Assembly (NCBI RefSeq): GCF_900182735.1
Contig: NZ_FXTU01000007.1
Location: 62,001 to 126,000, forward strand
DNA length: 64,000 nucleotides
Direction: 5' to 3'
Source of the DNA: Laceyella tengchongensis
GTDB taxonomy: Bacteria; Bacillota; Bacilli; Thermoactinomycetales; Thermoactinomycetaceae
The position numbers and the translations under genes are program-made. Position 1 is the first letter of the stretch, and every line of letters begins with the position of its first letter. The notes under the pieces were generated by a model. That model was not told where the DNA came from, made no database searches, and saw nothing but the letters and a program-made list of their open reading frames with translations. This document shows, in pieces, positions 41,909 to 50,184 of the stretch.

Positions 41909-43312
41909 TTACTCTTCCCAGATTAGATACAAAAACCGAGTGGTCTTTGGGGTAACGGGAGCGACACCCGACCGCTTCACCCCTGGAATCCAGATAATCT
42001 CATCTCCCGCGGTCACAACCGGAACTCGGTCACGTTGGCGCTTGGGAACTTTTGCTTCCATCAGCACTTTTTTCAGCTTTTTTCTTCCGTCCATCCCCAA
42101 GCATGTCATACGATCCCCGCTTTGGCGGGCCCTTACGCAGAGGGGAAACGGCAAATGATCTCGATCGAAGACGACAGCATTCCGACCAAGATCCACGTTA
42201 TGTAATGCCACATCCGATTCCAATACTTCTATTTTACCCAAAAACCCAGGCAAACACGTCGTACCAGGAACAGATAACGCAATTTCCCCTGATTGAGAGG
42301 CATGTTCTTCGCCGCGCTCTGCCTTGCGCATATGTACTTTTTCATATTCCCGCTCCGCTACGATGCCGCCGGGGAGATGAAACATACTGGATGAAGATCC
42401 GTCCGCAACGAGTTTTCTCACCTTTTCAACCGCGTCAAGACTGACTCCAAACGTATCATCTTGCGAAAGATAACTTAATATTAGTTTAACTACCCTTCTT
42501 TGTAAAGCGATTGGAAGGTGAAGAAAACTTGAAACATCAAGGGTGAAGCTCGCATCGTCCCGCTCGAGAAGCACCTTGCCCAAAGCGTCTTCCACCAATT
42601 CGGACCACACTTTTTCTTCTTCCCGAACCAAGTCGCTCAAGGTACAAACCGCTTTTTGTACATGGGGGTTGAACGCTTCCAGCAACGGAACCACTTCCAT
42701 CCGCAGGCGGTTGCGAGTGTAGTCGGGAAGCAGGTTACTGGAATCCAAACGCGTGGGCAATCCCGCATCCTGGCAGTAACGCTCTAACTCCTGTTTGGTG
42801 AACGTCAAGAGCGGCCGGATCAATTGGAAGCCACGCCAAGCACGGTTCGGTTCAATGCCCGCCAGCCCTGCTACACCCGTTCCCCTGACCAACCGCATCA
42901 ACACCGTTTCCAGCTGGTCGTCGGCATGATGAGCAGTAGCGACAGCATCCATCCGCCATGCCCGCGCTGTTTCCTCAAAGGCGTCATAACGGAGCTCACG
43001 CGCGACTGCCTGTTTGTTCCCGCCTTTTTGTTCTAACAAACTTCCAACATTTACCTTGACCGTCCGACAAGGTATTCCCCATTCCTCGCAAAACACCTTG
43101 ACATGCTGCTCGTCGGCTTCGCTTTCTTCCCCTCTGAGCTGATGGTTGACATGAACAGCGGCGACAAAAATATCTACCTCTTGTTCTATTTTTTTCAGGG
43201 CATGCACCAAGGCGATGGAATCGGCCCCACCCGAGACGCCAACCAACACCCTGGCCCGCCGCCCCGCCAAGCCCATTCGGTTCAGCTCTTCTCTCAATTG
43301 AGCAAGAAACAC
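41909..43312 (-). CDS. tilS: tRNA(Ile)-lysidine synthase
   Basis: 467 residues from GTG 43312, nine bases after AAGGAG. The PP-loop is VLVGVSGGADSIALVHAL near residue 25-42; VNHQLRGEESEADEQHV, TAHHADDQLETVLMRL and TGVAGLAGIEP are further family motifs. The C-terminal TilS substrate domains include RARQSGDRMTCLGMDGRKKLKKVL and DEIIWIPGVKRS. It puts lysine on C34 of tRNA-Ile(CAT), changing its codon reading, and is essential. About 100 bases separate it from spoIIE upstream. Confidence 0.96.
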   Translation of the reverse strand: MFLAQLREELNRMGLAGRRARVLVGVSGGADSIALVHALKKIEQEVDIFVAAVHVNHQLRGEESEADEQHVKVFCEEWGIPCRTVKVNVGSLLEQKGGNKQAVARELRYDAFEETARAWRMDAVATAHHADDQLETVLMRLVRGTGVAGLAGIEPNRAWRGFQLIRPLLTFTKQELERYCQDAGLPTRLDSSNLLPDYTRNRLRMEVVPLLEAFNPHVQKAVCTLSDLVREEEKVWSELVEDALGKVLLERDDASFTLDVSSFLHLPIALQRRVVKLILSYLSQDDTFGVSLDAVEKVRKLVADGSSSSMFHLPGGIVAEREYEKVHMRKAERGEEHASQSGEIALSVPGTTCLPGFLGKIEVLESDVALHNVDLGRNAVVFDRDHLPFPLCVRARQSGDRMTCLGMDGRKKLKKVLMEAKVPKRQRDRVPVVTAGDEIIWIPGVKRSGVAPVTPKTTRFLYLIWEE

Positions 43313-43414
43313 CTGAATCGTCTCCTTGGCGCGTCAAACCCGGGGGAACTCCCCCGAGCAAACGCCATCGTCCTTCTCTTTTCATCATATCCTGTTTCGC
43401 ACTGGGAAGCAAAT

Positions 43415-45877
43415 TCAAACCACCAAATGTGAGCGCTTGAGCGGTTTCACACCAGGCAATCGGATCGTGGACCATTCTGGGACATACCGCTCCACTTTGG
43501 CCACAACCACCGTCATGTCATCACTGATACGCCCGCCATGGTAGCGAACCACCTTCTCTAGCAAACAATCCGCAAAGTCTTGCGGATCCTTGGTGTCGAT
43601 CTCCGATATCAGCCGGGTCATCACCGCATCCTTGTTCACCGCCCGCCGCGGCGCATCGTAGACTCCATCAGTCATCAAAATCACCAAATCCCCCGGTTGC
43701 AGTTGCATCTCAATCGGCTCGATCTCAATCTCACTCAGGATGCCAATCGGGGGGTTGGCGGCCGAGAGGGTCATCACCTGTTTGCCCCGTTTAACGAATC
43801 CCGGAGTGGAACCGATCTTCATAAACCGCCCCTTCGCTGAATTCAAGTCGACGATAGCTAAATCGACCGTGGCGAACATCTCGTCCGCCGACCGCAGGCT
43901 CAAGATGGAGTTCACCGTGTCAACCGCCCGCTCTTCACACATCCCCGACTGAAGCAAGCGGCGCAACAACTTGAGCGCGGCGCTGCTCTCCTCTTGGGCG
44001 CGCTGTCCATTCCCCATGCCGTCAGATAACGCCACCGCGCATTTGCCTGTGCCCAAACTCATATAACAATAACTGTCTCCGGAAATAACCCCGCCCCCTT
44101 TCGCTGCATTGGCCGCCCCTGTTTTCAACTCAAACCGCTGCGCTGAACCCAAGGTGATGACCGCGCCGTGTGAACCATCTTTGATCACTTTCCGGTACAC
44201 CGAGATGGGTTCCCCCAACACTTCTGTCAGCAAAGGCGCCACCAGCTTTTTGCATTCGTCCAACCCTTCCCGTTCCGGCATCACCACTTCTATCTCCACT
44301 TTTCCTTCCTCGAGATTGATGATGTCCACCCGCTGTATGGACAGGCCCAACTCCTCTAATGCCTCATGAATTTGCTCTTCGTGCGCCGCCATCACTTGTG
44401 TCTCATGGCGGATCTCCTTAGCCAGCTTCTCCATCACTTCGGCCATGCCCGCCAGTTGATCCGATACCAACCGGCGCGATTCCTGCATCTTTTCCTTCCA
44501 GTAAATGTTTTGCTCATAGCGGGCGTACTGTTTTTGAATTGAACCCATCACCCGTTCGCCCCGCATACAATGTTGCTCCCAAAACGGGGGCACCGCGATC
44601 TCTTCTGTGACACCGCTCGTTTCCACCATGGCCATCAAGTCAGTCATGCCTTGATACGTTTTCATGACTTGCTTGTCCCAACAATCCGCATAGCGGGGGC
44701 ATCCCCCGCACGCGTCATGCATTACTTCCGACAGAAAAAAATTAACCTGATCCTCATGTTCTTTGCGATGCTTGGTAGCGTCCTCTCTAAAGCTGAAACT
44801 TAGCTCCTGGAACAATTCCGTAAACTGCTCCACCTTGGCCGCGGTCACATCACGCAACCGTTTGATATATTCTAAATGTGCCGACTGATTTTCCATTGTC
44901 CCCGGCACAAAACGGGACAACGATTGAATCAAGCGGTTGGGCGTCAGCATAAACAGGACGACGGAGCAAGCCGACTCCTTGAGTGACATCCACATCACTT
45001 CGGCGCCACCATCGTACAAGGTCAGGATGGCCGAACCGAGCATGAAACCGACGGCCACCCCCCACCGCTTACCTTCTTTAAACAGGCCGGCCAACAAACC
45101 AGCGAAGGCCAGCAAACTGATCTGCATCACCGCTTTAGTGTCGGACAGACTCAATATTACTCCTGTCACTACTCCGATCGATGAACCGAGCAACCCGCCG
45201 CCAATTAGGGCAAACAATAATATCGCGTAGCGGGACACCATGTTGACCACCGACAGATCTGCCACAAACCAATCCATCATGCCCGTCATGACCGAGCCGA
45301 GTAAAATTACCAGGCATACGATCTCTTCATGCCGCAAAGCAATCCGTTTTTTCTTCACTGTAAACAGCGGCAGGGAGTGCACAAAGATGAATGTCAGAAT
45401 GAAACTCAGCAAAACTTCAGCGGCAGCCATCAAACCTTTGTAAGAGCTCCAACCACCGATCATCCCCTCCGCCAGGTGGGCCGCGACGCCGCATGCCCCC
45501 ACAACAAAAGGGACATAATTGATCTGCCCTTTCCCTAACCAGTCCCACCCTTTTTGCATCAACAACCAAATCGCCAACACGCCAGCCGTCTCCACTGCCT
45601 TGAGTGGCCCCAAAGTGGCCGCCCCCAGTATCAGTGACAACAGCACCACCGGCCACTGCTTACGGGCAAGATGGTAGATCACCGCCACATACGCCACCGC
45701 AAACGGAGAGAACGTGTCAAGAATGGTGGCCCTACCTAGGAGAAAACCCATCACCAACACTGGCACATTCCACATGGTGGATAACCGGTACATAGCTCTT
45801 CTCTGCCTGCTTTGATCCACGCCAAACCAACTAACTGGACGAATGAAAAAATTTTTGATATGAGTACCCATTTGCAC
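43415..45877 (-). CDS. spoIIE: Stage II sporulation protein E, PP2C-type phosphatase
   Basis: 820 residues from GTG 45877 (ATG 45871 is also possible). The N-terminal 320 residues hold about ten membrane helices. A central region (about 330-560) includes a Cys cluster CGGCPRYADCWDKQ and coiled segments used for FtsZ interaction and oligomerisation. The PP2C domain from about 590 has GDSYCYMSLGTGKCAVALSDGMGNG, VDLAIVDLNSAKGRFMKIG and VILMTDGVYDAP with the metal-binding aspartates. It dephosphorylates SpoIIAA at the septum to activate sigma-F in the forespore. A long-spacer promoter lies 32 bases upstream. Isolated in position but flanked by tilS as in B. subtilis. Confidence 0.97.
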   Translation of the reverse strand: MQMGTHIKNFFIRPVSWFGVDQSRQRRAMYRLSTMWNVPVLVMGFLLGRATILDTFSPFAVAYVAVIYHLARKQWPVVLLSLILGAATLGPLKAVETAGVLAIWLLMQKGWDWLGKGQINYVPFVVGACGVAAHLAEGMIGGWSSYKGLMAAAEVLLSFILTFIFVHSLPLFTVKKKRIALRHEEIVCLVILLGSVMTGMMDWFVADLSVVNMVSRYAILLFALIGGGLLGSSIGVVTGVILSLSDTKAVMQISLLAFAGLLAGLFKEGKRWGVAVGFMLGSAILTLYDGGAEVMWMSLKESACSVVLFMLTPNRLIQSLSRFVPGTMENQSAHLEYIKRLRDVTAAKVEQFTELFQELSFSFREDATKHRKEHEDQVNFFLSEVMHDACGGCPRYADCWDKQVMKTYQGMTDLMAMVETSGVTEEIAVPPFWEQHCMRGERVMGSIQKQYARYEQNIYWKEKMQESRRLVSDQLAGMAEVMEKLAKEIRHETQVMAAHEEQIHEALEELGLSIQRVDIINLEEGKVEIEVVMPEREGLDECKKLVAPLLTEVLGEPISVYRKVIKDGSHGAVITLGSAQRFELKTGAANAAKGGGVISGDSYCYMSLGTGKCAVALSDGMGNGQRAQEESSAALKLLRRLLQSGMCEERAVDTVNSILSLRSADEMFATVDLAIVDLNSAKGRFMKIGSTPGFVKRGKQVMTLSAANPPIGILSEIEIEPIEMQLQPGDLVILMTDGVYDAPRRAVNKDAVMTRLISEIDTKDPQDFADCLLEKVVRYHGGRISDDMTVVVAKVERYVPEWSTIRLPGVKPLKRSHLVV

Positions 45878-45908
45878 GACCCATCACCCCAATCACTTTG
45901 TGCCACCC

Positions 45909-45974
45909 ATTATAGCGATGGGACGGAAGAAAAGTTTGTCAAACAGTCTGAATGAAAAGAAAATTTTTACGACA
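45909..45974 (-). promoter_or_regulatory. spoIIE promoter with 22-bp spacer and Spo0A-box-like site
   Basis: TTGACA (45937-45942) and TATAAT (45909-45914) are perfect sigma-A hexamers but 22 bases apart. This spacing is that of the Spo0A-dependent spoIIE/spoIIG promoters. TGTCGTA at 45968-45974, one base from the 0A box TGTCGAA, lies 26 bases upstream of the -35. The 294-base gap to 46171 otherwise holds only a terminator. Confidence 0.8.
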
Positions 45975-46030
45975 AATTTTGTCCTTTGGGTTATCCAGCG
46001 CTTTGATTGGCTTTCTCCCCTTCGCCAGCA

Positions 46031-46061
46031 AACAAAAACCCCTCCGCGGTACAGCGGGGGG
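46031..46061 (-). terminator. Terminator after the DUF402 gene
   Basis: CCCCCCGC pairs with GCGGAGGGG around a short loop, followed by TTTTTGTTTG on the minus strand. It lies between the DUF402 stop (46172) and the spoIIE promoter. Confidence 0.85.
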
Positions 46062-46171
46062 CTTGTCTAAACACCATCCCTTGGTGTCGTTTTGCATCAC
46101 TTTCAGCACAGGAGCGACAAAACTTCTAATATTCTTCAGTGTCCATCGTTTCGCCATGTCGAAATAACCCA

Positions 46172-46657
46172 TCAAAGCCGACGCGCGTACGTGTTCAAGG
46201 GATACATCTGGGCTTCATGCACAAACGACGGTATCAACTTCCGCTCCGTCTGCAAACGAATCATTTGATCCAGCGTCCGGAGCGCATGGACTTGTTGCCG
46301 CCGTTTCAACTGTCCCCGTTCCACCGAGTCGGCAAACTCATCCACGTCAATCAGGTGATAGGTGCCATCCGGATAAACGATCAAGTCAAACAACAAGTCC
46401 ACCATGACATAACGCATCCGGCCCACTTGGTGCATTTGCATCACGTCGCAATAGTAGTAGAGGAATTCCCCTGATCGGTTGAACACCTTTGAAATGGTAT
46501 ACCCCTTGCGCACAAAATAGTAGGTGAGGAAAATCCGCTTGCCGTCTGGATTGGCATACTGCGTAGAGAAGCAATAGCGCCCCCGCCAATCCCGCACCTT
46601 TTCCGTATATGTTTTATTTATCGTGGTAAATTTGACTTTCTTGATAACGACATTCAC
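46172..46657 (-). CDS. DUF402 family protein (YgaC/Ntdp-like nucleoside phosphatase)
   Basis: 161 residues from GTG 46657, five bases after GGGAGTGG; an ATG nine codons upstream (46684) has no such site. The region GEFLYYYCDVMQMHQVG, then YVMVDLLFDLIVYPDGTYHLIDVDEF matches the DUF402 core (YYYCNI... D-D-LDL-V-PDG-Y-xLDEDEF). Some members hydrolyse nucleoside tri- or diphosphates (Ntdp), which fits the conserved acidic residues, but substrate is unknown. It lies downstream of the tRNA-Met pair, with that pair's terminator overlapping the region before its start. Confidence 0.85.
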   Translation of the reverse strand: MNVVIKKVKFTTINKTYTEKVRDWRGRYCFSTQYANPDGKRIFLTYYFVRKGYTISKVFNRSGEFLYYYCDVMQMHQVGRMRYVMVDLLFDLIVYPDGTYHLIDVDEFADSVERGQLKRRQQVHALRTLDQMIRLQTERKLIPSFVHEAQMYPLNTYARRL

Positions 46658-46697
46658 ACAACCACTCCCATGCTTATCATGCATCCCAATAAAATGA

Positions 46698-46745
46698 CAC
46701 AAAAAAAAGGCGATGCACCACCCACGATAGGGTTTCCTCGCCTTC
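46698..46745 (-). terminator. Terminator of the tRNA-Met pair
   Basis: AAGGCGA and TCGCCTT close an imperfect stem with inner ACCC/GGGT pairing; the minus-strand product runs into TTTTTTTTGTG. It lies 15 bases after the elongator tRNA-Met. Confidence 0.8.
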
Positions 46746-46759
46746 TCCTCTCTTGCACT

Positions 46760-46836
46760 TGGTAGCGGCGGAGGGCCTCGAACCCCCGACCTCACGGGTA
46801 TGAACCGTACGCTCTAGCCAGCTGAGCTACGCCGCC
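46760..46836 (-). tRNA. tRNA-Met(CAT), elongator
   Basis: 77 bases beginning GGCGGCGTAGCTCAGC, anticodon loop GTTCATAC, T-arm GGGGGTTCGAGGCCC and an encoded CCA. It has a fully paired first base, unlike the initiator beside it, and matches the familiar Bacillus elongator Met tRNA. It is the second gene of a two-tRNA transcript. Confidence 0.95.
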
Positions 46837-46843
46837 ATATATT

Positions 46844-46920
<77 letters not shown>

Positions 46921-47008
46921 ACATTCTAAAATGATTGAAATCATCACTGCGAACAATGATTATTATATAACGCGTCCGCAGTGATGTCAACAAAAAAATG
47001 GCATATTT

Positions 47009-48307
47009 TTAGTGCGGGATTCCCCGTGCCGGATAGAGAAGGTACTTTCCTCGTAGTTCTTTGAATTTATTCAGTTCTGCCGCCCAGGAATGCACGATTT
47101 CCCTAGCGGATTTCCCTTGGTCGATTTGCTGGCGAACTTTTTCCGTGCCGGTCATTTTATCCATCCAATAGGGTTCCCCCGATTCGCGCCACGCAAACTG
47201 GCTCGGATACAATTTTTTTACCTTTTCAATGATAGCCAGTCCCGTCAGGATGGGATCAAACGTTGCCGGATCTTCCACATGCACTTGTACACCACCCACG
47301 GCTTTCCCTTGATGTTTGGAAAAAGTAGGGGTGAAGTACGCCTCACGAAACTTGACTCCCGGCAATCGTTCCCGATTTAGTTCCTCTGCTAACTTCCAGC
47401 CTTCCACATAAGGGGCGCCGATCAATTCAAACGGCCGCGTCGTTCCCCTTCCTTCGGACAGATTAGTCGCTTCGATCAGTCCAGTTCCCGGATACACTTG
47501 TGCTGTCGTGACCGTCGGCATATTCGGCGACGGCATCACCCAAGGGAGCCCCGTCTGCCCGTAAGCTTCCTGCCGACTCCAACCCTTCATTTTCACGACG
47601 TGGAGATCAACCTTCTTTTTGCCGCTTTTTGGGAAAAACCACTCATTGAATAAGGTCGCCAGCTCGCCAACCGTCATGCCGTGCCGCAGGGCGATAGGGA
47701 ACAAGCCGATGAAGGAGCTGTGCTTCTCCTCCAACACGGGACCTTCCACCCGGACACCCCCCAGCGGATTGGGGCGATCCAGCACATACAGCGGCTTATC
47801 GGCAATGGCTGCCGCCTCCATCACGTATGCCATGGTGGAGATGTAAGTATAAAAACGAGTTCCGACATCTTGGATGTCAAACACAAGGACATCCACATCC
47901 GCGAACATGGGAACCATGTCCACCGGCTTTTTTCCATACAGGTTGGAAAGCGGAAGCCCCGTCTTCGGATCGATCAGCTCTCCCGGCGTCTCGCCTGCCT
48001 GTTCTGTTCCGCGTACCCCATGTTCCGGACCGTACACTTCGGTCACGCGGATGCCCTTGCGCAACATGGCATCCAAACTATGTTCGTAATCGGCGGTGAT
48101 ACCCGTCGGATTGGTGATCAGTCCCACTCGCTTCCCAGTGAACATCCCCGGATTGGCCAATACGATATCTAAGCCTGTCAGTACCTTTCCCCTGCGCCCT
48201 TGTGCCGTTTCTTCCCCTTCATCCATCCAAACTAGCCCAAGCGTAGCGAAAAAGAGGACAAAGACAAGGGTGAGTCCCCACCAGCGGGCGCGATTGATAT
48301 GGAGCAT
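47009..48307 (-). CDS. Exo-beta-N-acetylmuramidase NamZ-like (DUF1343)
   Basis: 432 residues from ATG 48307, eight bases after AAGGGGGT (an ATG two codons earlier is an alternative). An N-terminal hydrophobic segment (WWGLTLVFVLFFATLGLVW) is a signal peptide or anchor. The mature part starts with TGLDIVLANPG and GKRVGLITNPTGIT, and continues with EHGVRGTEQAGE, VLVFDIQDVGTRFYTYISTM, LDRPNPLGG and a LSEGRGTTRPFELIGAPY block. These are the well-conserved DUF1343/NamZ motifs. NamZ removes terminal MurNAc from peptidoglycan fragments outside the cell for recycling. It stands alone between divIC and the tRNAs. Confidence 0.9.
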   Translation of the reverse strand: MLHINRARWWGLTLVFVLFFATLGLVWMDEGEETAQGRRGKVLTGLDIVLANPGMFTGKRVGLITNPTGITADYEHSLDAMLRKGIRVTEVYGPEHGVRGTEQAGETPGELIDPKTGLPLSNLYGKKPVDMVPMFADVDVLVFDIQDVGTRFYTYISTMAYVMEAAAIADKPLYVLDRPNPLGGVRVEGPVLEEKHSSFIGLFPIALRHGMTVGELATLFNEWFFPKSGKKKVDLHVVKMKGWSRQEAYGQTGLPWVMPSPNMPTVTTAQVYPGTGLIEATNLSEGRGTTRPFELIGAPYVEGWKLAEELNRERLPGVKFREAYFTPTFSKHQGKAVGGVQVHVEDPATFDPILTGLAIIEKVKKLYPSQFAWRESGEPYWMDKMTGTEKVRQQIDQGKSAREIVHSWAAELNKFKELRGKYLLYPARGIPH

Positions 48308-48428
48308 CCTCATTACCCCCTTCATCGGGAGATTCTCACTGCTGATGCCAACAAACCGATCCCATACAGAATATTCATCCAAATCGCTTATAGCCTAGAT
48401 TTTCTACTTACGTACTTTTGATTCCTGC

Positions 48429-48466
48429 CAAAATAAAATAACCCCTTGTCTTCTCGCACAAGAGGT
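48429..48466 (-). terminator. Terminator after divIC
   Basis: ACCTCTTGT pairs with ACAAGGGGT around an 8-base loop (one G-T pair), followed by TATTTTATTTTGG on the minus strand. It ends the yabP-yabQ-divIC operon. Confidence 0.8.
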
Positions 48467-48536
48467 CCACCCCCGCCACGCATAAAGAGCGCGGCAGAAG
48501 CACATCGGGCGAATGAAAGCAGATGAGGCGGCCCTA

Positions 48537-48908
48537 TCACCGCTTGTCCGGCAATGAATATATTTGTTCACCCGGTTTGCTATATCCCATTTTGTGAGCC
48601 AATTCTAACAGATAATCCTTGCGGTGTAACTTTTTGATCTCCGCGTTGATGTGGGCCGTTTTCCTTTTCGCTTCCGCCAACTCCTGCCGTTTGGCCGCCA
48701 ATGCCTCTTCTTTGTCCCAAATGCGGTTTTGCTGGATAATCAGCTCCACCACGCACCAACAGAAGATCGTGACCATGACTCCGAGCCAGATCATCCGCCG
48801 GCGCCGAACGGCTGGATGAAGCGGTTGTTTCCGCTCCTCATGTCCTTTCTCTTTTACCACTTTCCGTTTAAATGTCAAGATATTATCGCGCGAACGCTGA
48901 AAAGGCAT
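48537..48908 (-). CDS. divIC: Septum formation initiator, DivIC/FtsB-like
   Basis: 123 residues from ATG 48908, with AAGGTGG upstream; the upstream in-frame extension is inside yabQ. A basic cytoplasmic segment of about 50 residues precedes one membrane helix (MIWLGVMVTIFCWCVVELII). An extracellular coiled coil (NRIWDKEEALAAKRQELAEA, then KRKTAHINAEIKKL) and the C-terminal motif DYLLELAHKMGYSKPGEQIY follow. The last motif is the classical DivIC/FtsB ending. It forms the divisome complex with FtsL and DivIB. Coupled to yabQ with one base between stop and start. Confidence 0.93.
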   Translation of the reverse strand: MPFQRSRDNILTFKRKVVKEKGHEERKQPLHPAVRRRRMIWLGVMVTIFCWCVVELIIQQNRIWDKEEALAAKRQELAEAKRKTAHINAEIKKLHRKDYLLELAHKMGYSKPGEQIYSLPDKR

Positions 48909-48909
48909 A

Positions 48910-49485
48910 TTATCCACCTTTTTCTCTTTTCTTTTTCCACCACGCCCCAAACCGGCGAAGGAAGGAGCGCGCTTGATCCACGTGCGGCCGCATCCGCCTC
49001 CACAACGGACGGACAAGCGGGCCTAAGAGCCAAGCTAGCGGCAGGCATACCCATCTAACCAAGGTCCAAGCCCCCCGTGCTACCGCCCGCGCACAGGTCC
49101 AGAGGCTTCGCGCCATAAATGATAATGGAATGTACACCACCGTGTAAACGGCTTGCCCAAGAAAATGAATCACCCATTCCACCAATTGGAACAGCACACG
49201 GATGAAACGGATGACCATCTGCGAAAACCACCTGAAGTAGAGCAAAAACCCGAGGCAGATTGCGATGAACAAATAAAAGCGCAGTTCACCCCAATTGCTC
49301 CACAACAACAAGCCAAACACAAGCAGACTGGAAACCATCCAATACATCAGATCGATCAGGGAGACGATCCACCGTTTAAGCCGAAAGCGTTGGGTAACCA
49401 CACGGTAAAAATCGAGAATGACGCCAATGAGGATGCCGGACCCCAGCATCAGGCCCATCGTGGTCCATTGCGTAACCAGAGTCAC
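48910..49485 (-). CDS. yabQ: Spore cortex biosynthesis membrane protein YabQ
   Basis: 191 residues from GTG 49485, overlapping yabP by 4 bases (GTGA). The N-terminal 90 residues have four membrane helices and the typical motif GILIGVILDFYRVVTQRFRLKRW in parts, then DLMYWMVSSLLVFGLLL. The C-terminal half is basic, rich in Arg and Trp. YabQ and YabP are made in the mother cell under sigma-E and are needed for cortex formation. The membrane placement and position between yabP and divIC support the call. Confidence 0.92.
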   Translation of the reverse strand: MTLVTQWTTMGLMLGSGILIGVILDFYRVVTQRFRLKRWIVSLIDLMYWMVSSLLVFGLLLWSNWGELRFYLFIAICLGFLLYFRWFSQMVIRFIRVLFQLVEWVIHFLGQAVYTVVYIPLSFMARSLWTCARAVARGAWTLVRWVCLPLAWLLGPLVRPLWRRMRPHVDQARSFLRRFGAWWKKKREKGG

Positions 49486-49772
49486 TTGAAAATCCGCCCC
49501 AGCAGCCCTTTCGCCTTCTCGCTAGCAGGCAGATGGACATCTAAATAGCTCATGTCCATGATCTGCCCCTCTATCGCGACCCGTCCCTGATCGAGATCCA
49601 AATTCTTTATGTGGAGGTCTTGTCCACGGATGCCGAGATAGCCGCAGTCGGTTTGCAATAAGAACTCCTCGCTGTCAAAGCTCTCAACGCGAACAACACC
49701 GCTAACTTCCATCACATTGCGATTGGTCAGCACGATTTCATGCCTAGGCTGGCCATGCAAATCCTCCGTCAT
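49482..49772 (-). CDS. yabP: Spore coat-associated/sporulation protein YabP
   Basis: 96 residues from ATG 49772 after AAGGGGG; an in-frame extension upstream is rejected. The protein is beta-rich: HEIVLTNRNVMEVSGVVRVESFDSEEF, read in parts, then TDCGYLGIRGQDLHIKNLDLDQGRVAIEGQI. This is the YabP/YqfC family pattern (L-x-x-R-x-x-L-x-x-x-GV-x-V-x-S-F-D-x-x...). It is a small mother-cell protein for cortex or coat assembly. Overlap with yabQ and 48 bases from rqcP show the conserved order. Confidence 0.93.
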   Translation of the reverse strand: MTEDLHGQPRHEIVLTNRNVMEVSGVVRVESFDSEEFLLQTDCGYLGIRGQDLHIKNLDLDQGRVAIEGQIMDMSYLDVHLPASEKAKGLLGRIFK

Positions 49773-49820
49773 ATCAGGTACCCCCTTCCCATGGTACATG
49801 ATATGGACAAAGGTCAGAAA

Positions 49821-50102
49821 TTAGAACTCAAGCGGCGCTTCTTCCGCTTTCAACGGTTCTTCGCGCACAATGGTGAACATATTGCCCGCATCCTCTTTTT
49901 TGGCGTTCTCCTGCAACTTCTCCACTCTCGCCGTCACCCGCTTGTTGCCGAAACGAATGCTGATCTCATCGCCGATCGCGACCGTAGTACCCGCTTTGGC
50001 CGGTTTGCCGTTCACCTCGGCCCGGCCCTGGTCGCATACCTCTTTGGCCAGCGTCCGTCTTTTCACCAATCGGGACACTTTGAGAAACTTATCTAATCGC
50101 AT
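49821..50102 (-). CDS. rqcP: S4-domain RNA-binding protein RqcP (YabO)
   Basis: 93 residues from ATG 50102. The S4 fold covers residues 1-60: MRLDKFLKVSRLVKRRTLAKE, then VCDQGRAEVNGKPAKAG and GDEISIRFGNKRVTARV. This matches Hsp15/YabO-type proteins. In Bacilli RqcP binds 50S subunits with RqcH and helps alanine tailing of stalled nascent chains in ribosome quality control. The acidic tail of about 20 residues is variable. Position between mazG-type yabN and yabP is conserved. Confidence 0.95.
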   Translation of the reverse strand: MRLDKFLKVSRLVKRRTLAKEVCDQGRAEVNGKPAKAGTTVAIGDEISIRFGNKRVTARVEKLQENAKKEDAGNMFTIVREEPLKAEEAPLEF

Positions 50103-50184
50103 CTGTCGTCACCTCAGCTGTCACAAACTTGTCTCATTTATTTGTCCATGTTATGAACAATTCTTCGAACGGAAGGAAAACCCT

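Noticed and set aside
45952..46167. 71-codon plus-strand frame starting MKRKFLRQIL
   Set aside because: It runs antisense across the DUF402 terminator and the spoIIE Spo0A-box region, has no ribosome site, and the regulatory reading explains the sequence better.
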